A DNA stretch of 27,306 nucleotides, taken from positions 1 through 27,306 of the IMG/VR virus record IMGVR_UViG_3300044716_000738. One strand, written 5' to 3'. Under the pieces are notes generated by a model, which did no database searches, was not told the DNA's origin, and saw nothing but the letters and a program-made list of their open reading frames with translations. Position 1 is the stretch's first letter; each line of letters begins with the position of its first letter. Shown in pieces: positions 22,216 to 27,306 of the stretch. A program made the translations under genes and the position numbers. The DNA comes from a virus.

Positions 22216-25200
22216 CAAGATAAGCACTAACGAAAATATACACGTTAGGGTTGACCAACAAAATTTAATATTCATCGATCCAGGTACTGTTGTTGACAAT
22301 GACGGACAACTTTCATCTAGAATGATTGAACATGAAAATCTTGTAATGTATGTAAATCTTGAAGCGGACTTAATACCAAGGAGTGTTTTATTTTCAGAAG
22401 GAGATAAAAATACGTTAGTTTCTATTGCTGGAGGTAGTTTAAATTTTCTTAGAAATAATAGTGGTAATGAATATGATACAACCTGGACCGAGACCTTTGT
22501 TGGTTCAGATGCGAAAGATAAGGACGGTAACATATTAAGTGGTAACACGTTAAATCATGATCCTAGTGGTCAATCATTTGGTTTTGAAAGTATTAATATT
22601 GTAACTAAAGGAGCAAATGCGATACCTGAAGTAGCGATCAATTTCATTGATGTTAGAGGTAAAACACTTTTTGAATCCCCCGATAATTCCCCATACCAAG
22701 CATTTTTCCATTTCCCTTGGCCAATATTTTATTTAACAGTAAAAGGATATTATGGTAAAGCGATTAGATATCGCCTACATATGGTTGATTTTAAAAGTTC
22801 ATTTAATGCTAATACAGGTAACTTTGAAATCACAACAAGATTTGTTGGCTCAACGTTTGCATATTTAAATGATATATTATTACAAAATATGTTAAGTGCA
22901 CCATACATGTACATGGTGGAGCATTCGGATAATTACAAAGAAAATACTAAAACGGGTTATGTAGAAAAAAAGATATCTAAAACAACAAAAGGTTATTCTA
23001 TTTTAAAATCCGTATATGATTCTTATAAACAAAAGAAATTAATACCCCAAGATTTTCCGGTAAAAACCCTTAAAGATCTAATAATGACCGCTGAATCAGC
23101 GGAAAGATTATTAGAGTCAAAGATATTTGAAAACAAAGTAGATTTTAGAGTGTTAGGTTCCGTTAAGGCGTATGAAAGTATGTTAACATCATTTGAACGA
23201 GGAATATCTGCTTGGGGGTCTAGTTACTTAAACCTTAATAAGCCAGAAGAATTAAATAATGATGGTGTTGCTTATTATCCATTAGCAAAGGCCGCTAGTG
23301 AAGAAGATAAAAAAGGGGGGTTTCCTAGTTTAAGTAGCATCACAGGAAACACCGGAACAGCATTACAAAAAATAATTAATGATTATAAAACCCAAGCATA
23401 TAACAATGAAGCGTTTGGTGAAAAATTAAATAAGAATTTAATTAAGGATAAAGATATTAAATTAAATAAAATATCATTCGACAAGGTTTCAGACGTCATG
23501 GTGTATTATTCGCCAGAAGGTGGAAAAATAAATATTGCTTTTGATAAATTAAAAGATGATATCGATTCAATACAAGATGAATTCGTAAAACAAAGAAACG
23601 AATTAGAAACCACGTTAGAAACAAAAATGAATGAAATCATTCAGAATGATAGTGATATTGGGATAGGGTTTAAACCAACAATTAGAAATATATTTGCAGT
23701 TATCTTAGCGAATGCTGACACTTACATTAGATTAATGAAAGATGTACATTTTAGAGCGATACAAAATGCTAAAGAAAGACAGAGTTTATTAACTAAACAA
23801 GGTGTTGTAGATAATAAATCGGAAGGATTGTACCCTTGGCCCCAAATTAAGAAACAAATTAATGATAACACATCAACAATCTTGTATCCAGGAGATAAAC
23901 AAATCGCTAAATTAATAAAAGCAAACGACCCAAATTTATGGCCCGAAATTGAGTTTATTGAACTTTATGAAGCGGTCGCAACAAAGAGAATCGACCCATT
24001 AACCCAAAATGAAATTGATATTAGTAAAGTTAATTATATTTTTGCTAATGATCCAGAATCCAGAACAACAAATAATTTATCAACAATATTAAATTTACTT
24101 GGTACAACACCATATACAAATAAAGCATTAAACAGTTTATTATTTGAAATGAGTGAAAGAGTTTTTTACACAACATCTTTTGATTCGTTTTCAACAAAAG
24201 CAATACAAAATTTAGCAGCGAAAGAATTTGAAACGTTATCTAGTGCGTTACAAAATGATTCTGATATTAAACAGGGATTAAAAGGCCCGATTTATAATGA
24301 GTACACCCAATCCGGAAAGATATCATATGATAATATATTATACAATTATTCACCATTTGAAAGATACCCATATTACGCCGATAAATTACCAACAATAGAT
24401 TACATAAAAGAAGTTGTTGATAGAGATTTCTCAATTGAAGAATATTCTAAGTTAACTAAAACAACATTCGGTAGTGAAGGGTACGATGACTTAAATAAAA
24501 ATTTAGCAGAATACGATGTTGCTGATTATAGGTTATCAATATATCCGTTTAACACTAAAACATATTTAAAATACCTAGGTAGACCAAACGCTGATAAATT
24601 AACCAGAAATGATTTTAATTTTAAAAATATTTTAAGTTTAAATGAAAACAGTTCTTTTATTAGCACAAAACCAGATCCTGGTTTATGGATTAAAGAAGGT
24701 GTTTCGGACACATTTTTTTTACAAAAAATAGGATTATCTGGAACTAGTAGAAATATTATTAATACATCATATTTTCATAAACAAATATATAATGATTTTT
24801 TTAAAGGAGGAGATGTTGGCAGATATGCTGGGTCTGCTTATTTATTTTTAAATTCATTACCGTTTAAGGATTTAGATGATAGTGTTGTTTTTAATGGTGA
24901 CACTAAAATATTAATGTCATCTCTTTTTAGGGAAATTGGTTCATCACATTTTATACCGTATCACTTAATTTTAAAGTGGGGTTCAATATACCATAGATAT
25001 AAAAAATACCTATTAAACGGTGTTGATATTATATCTGGATTAACAACTCCAATAAACACTTCTTTATTTTACGATAATAGTTCTGGAACAACATTTACTT
25101 ATGGTGGATATACAACACAACCAAGTGGTTCAACTTTCTATACATCATATGATGATGGCGGAGGAATGCCAACACCATCTGGCCACACTGTTGGTGTTTA

Positions 25201-27306
25201 TCCATTATATCAAAACATTTATTATCAGGTAGTTAATGGACATGTATTTTTTAATCCAGGTGTAATATCTGGAAGTGAAAAAACTGGTACACTAACCTTG
25301 AATAGTGCAATAATGGCATCAAGTTTTTCCGGCGCAACGAGCGATGGTATTTTAAAAATATTAAAACTAGAACCAAACGTTGATCACGGATTTACGATGA
25401 GTTTTATTGTTGATAATAGTAAACTAGTTAGTTCAGATACAAAATACACTGTTTTACCTTCTTTTGGAAATTATCAATCAGATAGAATTGGGGAAATAAT
25501 CTCCAATTATAAAAAAATTGAGCAAGATTCTTTTAAAGTTTCTTGGGCACTAGAAGAAAATCAATTCTTCCCAGTATATAGTGGAAATACACTACCAACA
25601 TATGCTGAAAATTTTAAATCAGTGTCTGGTTCTACACCAGGTTCTTTTGTTGGTACATATTCTATTGAAAAAACAAAAAGAAAAGTAATTGATTTGATTG
25701 CAACATTTAACCCACAAATTCTGGATGAGTTTGAAACAATGTTTTTAGAATTCTCAACATTAAAATTAGACACAGATAGTGTTTTAACAACAAACAGTTA
25801 TAATTATAATTCTTTTCAAGATTTACTAAAAGATATTTCAACAGTAAATAAATCCGATGTTACTTCTTTAGATATTAAGTCAATAGGTAGAGTTCAATAC
25901 AATAACCTTAAAAGTATCACTAAAAAAATATTAGACAATAAGAATCTTGTTAAGGTGACAATTGGTAACCCTAAACAATTAGATAACTATACATTATACG
26001 GTGTCGCTGGATTAAATAAAAATTATTCAGACGGGGAATTTAATTCCACACAAATAAGTGGAAATAGTTTAAATTTAATTAAATTGTATATCGGAGAGGA
26101 TATGGATTTACATTATTTAGATTATTTCACAACAAATAATATTGAATTAAATTCAGATAACATTTATCTACACAGAGAAATGGCTAGAATTTATGCGGGA
26201 TATGTTACAAATGAATTATACTCTAATAGTGGATTTACAGCATCAAACGCGTCTTTTAAACAATATTTAAAAACAAATATAATCACACCACAAGAACAAA
26301 GATATCAGGTGTTTTTTACTAATTTGATGAATAAGGTTTCTAAATTTTCTCTAGATACCCCAACAAAAATGACAGTATTTGGTGGTTACAATATGGATAA
26401 AACTGTTAAAGTTGAGACCTATAATTTCTTTAAAGAATTTAATGATAAATGGGTTGCTGGAAACTCAATAGGACAAAGAAATCTATTAGAGGAATTTTTA
26501 TTTATTGATAGAGCAAATAAAGATATTGGTAACGACCTTTATCTTAGTTTAGATAGATTAAAAAATCTTGCTGAACCTAAAAACGCAAAAGCAAGTTTAT
26601 ATAGTGTAATTTCTATGTTAATTCAAGGTGATAACATTGACTTTAGACCATTACCGGCGTACGTTAATTTTTATGGAACTAATTTTACTGATAAAAAAAG
26701 AATAACGCCGTCAAGCACGGTTGCTAGAAACTTATTTGGAACATTTTTAGAAGTCGACTATCAGGAAGCATCCCCTAAAATGATATTACAATATATTGGA
26801 CCATCATCAAAATATCTTAAAATGTCAGATGTTGATTCAAAAGGTAAGTTATCCAAATATAAAAATGATGGGGCAGATATTAGAAACACAAACAAGAATC
26901 CTTTGTTATTAACTCAAGAAGTTTTTACAAATACTGATTTTAGTAAATCAAACAGGGTTGTTGCGTTCGAAGTTAACTTTGGAGATCAAGCGCAAAATAT
27001 TTTTAAAAGTATATCATTAGACCAAAGTTCTAAGACACCAACAAGTGCAACCTTTGCTGCATATGAAAACTTAGGTAGATCGGCAACCGGTTCCAATGTT
27101 TACCAGGTAGATGTTAATCTATTTGATGTTTACAGAACTTACGCATATTCTTGTGAAGTAGTTGCAATGGGTAATGTAATGATTCAACCAACAATGTATT
27201 TTTATTTAAATAATATACCAATGTTTGAAGGTTCTTATTTAATCACCGAGGTTACACATACAATTAAACCAAATTATATTGAAACTAAATTTAAGGGCGG
27301 TAGGAT
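22205..27306 (+). CDS. giant baseplate/hub protein, at least 1700 aa, 3' partial
   Basis: From ATG 22205 the frame stays open to the right edge: 1700 codons with no stop, and truncated there. Translation by eye through the whole stretch shows coherent protein. Near residues 120-230 come IPEVAINFIDVRGKTLFESPD, FHFPWPIFYLTVKGYYGKAIRY, and SSFNANTGNFEITTRFVGSTFAYLNDIL, an ordered beta domain of large virion proteins. Around 24940-25010 is IPYHLILKWGSIYHRYKKYL. The last ~120 visible residues contain VVAFEVNFGDQAQNIFKSISL, MYFYLNNIPMFEGSYLITEVTHTIKP and ETKFKGGR, the pattern of hub/late-control D-like domains ('F.G.YlIt.V.H.I...T.F.G.R'). It follows the LysM-like gene with an 11-base overlap. A baseplate or hub role is likely; the T4 counterpart is uncertain. 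Confidence 0.75.
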   Translation, partial: MANNKISTNENIHVRVDQQNLIFIDPGTVVDNDGQLSSRMIEHENLVMYVNLEADLIPRSVLFSEGDKNTLVSIAGGSLNFLRNNSGNEYDTTWTETFVGSDAKDKDGNILSGNTLNHDPSGQSFGFESINIVTKGANAIPEVAINFIDVRGKTLFESPDNSPYQAFFHFPWPIFYLTVKGYYGKAIRYRLHMVDFKSSFNANTGNFEITTRFVGSTFAYLNDILLQNMLSAPYMYMVEHSDNYKENTKTGYVEKKISKTTKGYSILKSVYDSYKQKKLIPQDFPVKTLKDLIMTAESAERLLESKIFENKVDFRVLGSVKAYESMLTSFERGISAWGSSYLNLNKPEELNNDGVAYYPLAKAASEEDKKGGFPSLSSITGNTGTALQKIINDYKTQAYNNEAFGEKLNKNLIKDKDIKLNKISFDKVSDVMVYYSPEGGKINIAFDKLKDDIDSIQDEFVKQRNELETTLETKMNEIIQNDSDIGIGFKPTIRNIFAVILANADTYIRLMKDVHFRAIQNAKERQSLLTKQGVVDNKSEGLYPWPQIKKQINDNTSTILYPGDKQIAKLIKANDPNLWPEIEFIELYEAVATKRIDPLTQNEIDISKVNYIFANDPESRTTNNLSTILNLLGTTPYTNKALNSLLFEMSERVFYTTSFDSFSTKAIQNLAAKEFETLSSALQNDSDIKQGLKGPIYNEYTQSGKISYDNILYNYSPFERYPYYADKLPTIDYIKEVVDRDFSIEEYSKLTKTTFGSEGYDDLNKNLAEYDVADYRLSIYPFNTKTYLKYLGRPNADKLTRNDFNFKNILSLNENSSFISTKPDPGLWIKEGVSDTFFLQKIGLSGTSRNIINTSYFHKQIYNDFFKGGDVGRYAGSAYLFLNSLPFKDLDDSVVFNGDTKILMSSLFREIGSSHFIPYHLILKWGSIYHRYKKYLLNGVDIISGLTTPINTSLFYDNSSGTTFTYGGYTTQPSGSTFYTSYDDGGGMPTPSGHTVGVYPLYQNIYYQVVNGHVFFNPGVISGSEKTGTLTLNSAIMASSFSGATSDGILKILKLEPNVDHGFTMSFIVDNSKLVSSDTKYTVLPSFGNYQSDRIGEIISNYKKIEQDSFKVSWALEENQFFPVYSGNTLPTYAENFKSVSGSTPGSFVGTYSIEKTKRKVIDLIATFNPQILDEFETMFLEFSTLKLDTDSVLTTNSYNYNSFQDLLKDISTVNKSDVTSLDIKSIGRVQYNNLKSITKKILDNKNLVKVTIGNPKQLDNYTLYGVAGLNKNYSDGEFNSTQISGNSLNLIKLYIGEDMDLHYLDYFTTNNIELNSDNIYLHREMARIYAGYVTNELYSNSGFTASNASFKQYLKTNIITPQEQRYQVFFTNLMNKVSKFSLDTPTKMTVFGGYNMDKTVKVETYNFFKEFNDKWVAGNSIGQRNLLEEFLFIDRANKDIGNDLYLSLDRLKNLAEPKNAKASLYSVISMLIQGDNIDFRPLPAYVNFYGTNFTDKKRITPSSTVARNLFGTFLEVDYQEASPKMILQYIGPSSKYLKMSDVDSKGKLSKYKNDGADIRNTNKNPLLLTQEVFTNTDFSKSNRVVAFEVNFGDQAQNIFKSISLDQSSKTPTSATFAAYENLGRSATGSNVYQVDVNLFDVYRTYAYSCEVVAMGNVMIQPTMYFYLNNIPMFEGSYLITEVTHTIKPNYIETKFKGGR

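Noticed and set aside
1-27306. tRNA genes, CRISPR arrays, insertion sequences or attachment sites
   Set aside because: I looked in the intergenic gaps for cloverleaf-like, regularly spaced repeat or transposase-like sequences and saw none that could be supported by eye.

Overview
The window is a piece of a tailed, contractile-tail (myovirus) phage genome with T4-type virion architecture. The evidence is a syntenic neck-tail set recognisable from sequence alone: gp13-like and gp14-like neck proteins, a gp15-like tail terminator, a gp18-like sheath, a gp19-like tube, a gp26-like (T4_baseplate family) protein in the tail-chaperone slot, a tape measure protein, and very large baseplate/hub proteins. 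A T4-type family B DNA polymerase and an SNF2-type helicase are also present. The DNA is AT-rich. Start codons are mostly preceded by A/T-rich leaders without a Shine-Dalgarno sequence, which suggests a Bacteroidota host (inference). TAA, TAG and TGA are all used as stops, so the standard bacterial code fits. The giant protein sizes suggest a large genome.

Layout. 1-2268 (+): the 3' part of a repeat-rich, probably beta-propeller-like surface protein, then an 80-aa unknown protein and a 122-aa protein resembling the N-terminal domain of BppU-type baseplate proteins. 2265-6382 (-): DNA polymerase, with a hairpin in its leader, and upstream of it the gp13-like neck protein. 6421-6633 (+): a 70-aa unknown protein. 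6613-8361 (-): SNF2-family helicase. 8412-10161 (+): the gp14-like and gp15-like genes. 10158-10316 (-): a 52-aa ribbon-helix-helix-like protein with tandem 10-bp repeats just upstream. 10445-14011 (+): sheath, strong terminator, tube, and a second strong terminator whose loop holds a parS-like palindrome. 14133-16996 (+): the gp26-like protein, a 39-aa ORF in the +1 frame (possible programmed frameshift), and the tape measure. 17048-27306 (+): a 1616-aa baseplate protein with a degenerate OmpA-like module, a 106-aa LysM/gp53-like protein, and a giant ORF of at least 1700 codons with a hub-like C-terminal region that runs off the right edge.

How it works together: the plus-strand genes build the neck and the contractile tail from terminator to baseplate. 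The polymerase and helicase are replication/repair genes inserted on the opposite strand in the middle of the structural cluster. A recurring TATTTAT motif upstream of many genes may be the phage's own (late) promoter element. The most interesting points are the candidate +1 frameshift, the small regulator with its candidate operator, the parS-like site inside a terminator hairpin, the OmpA-like module in a baseplate protein, and the candidate regulatory hairpin ahead of the polymerase.
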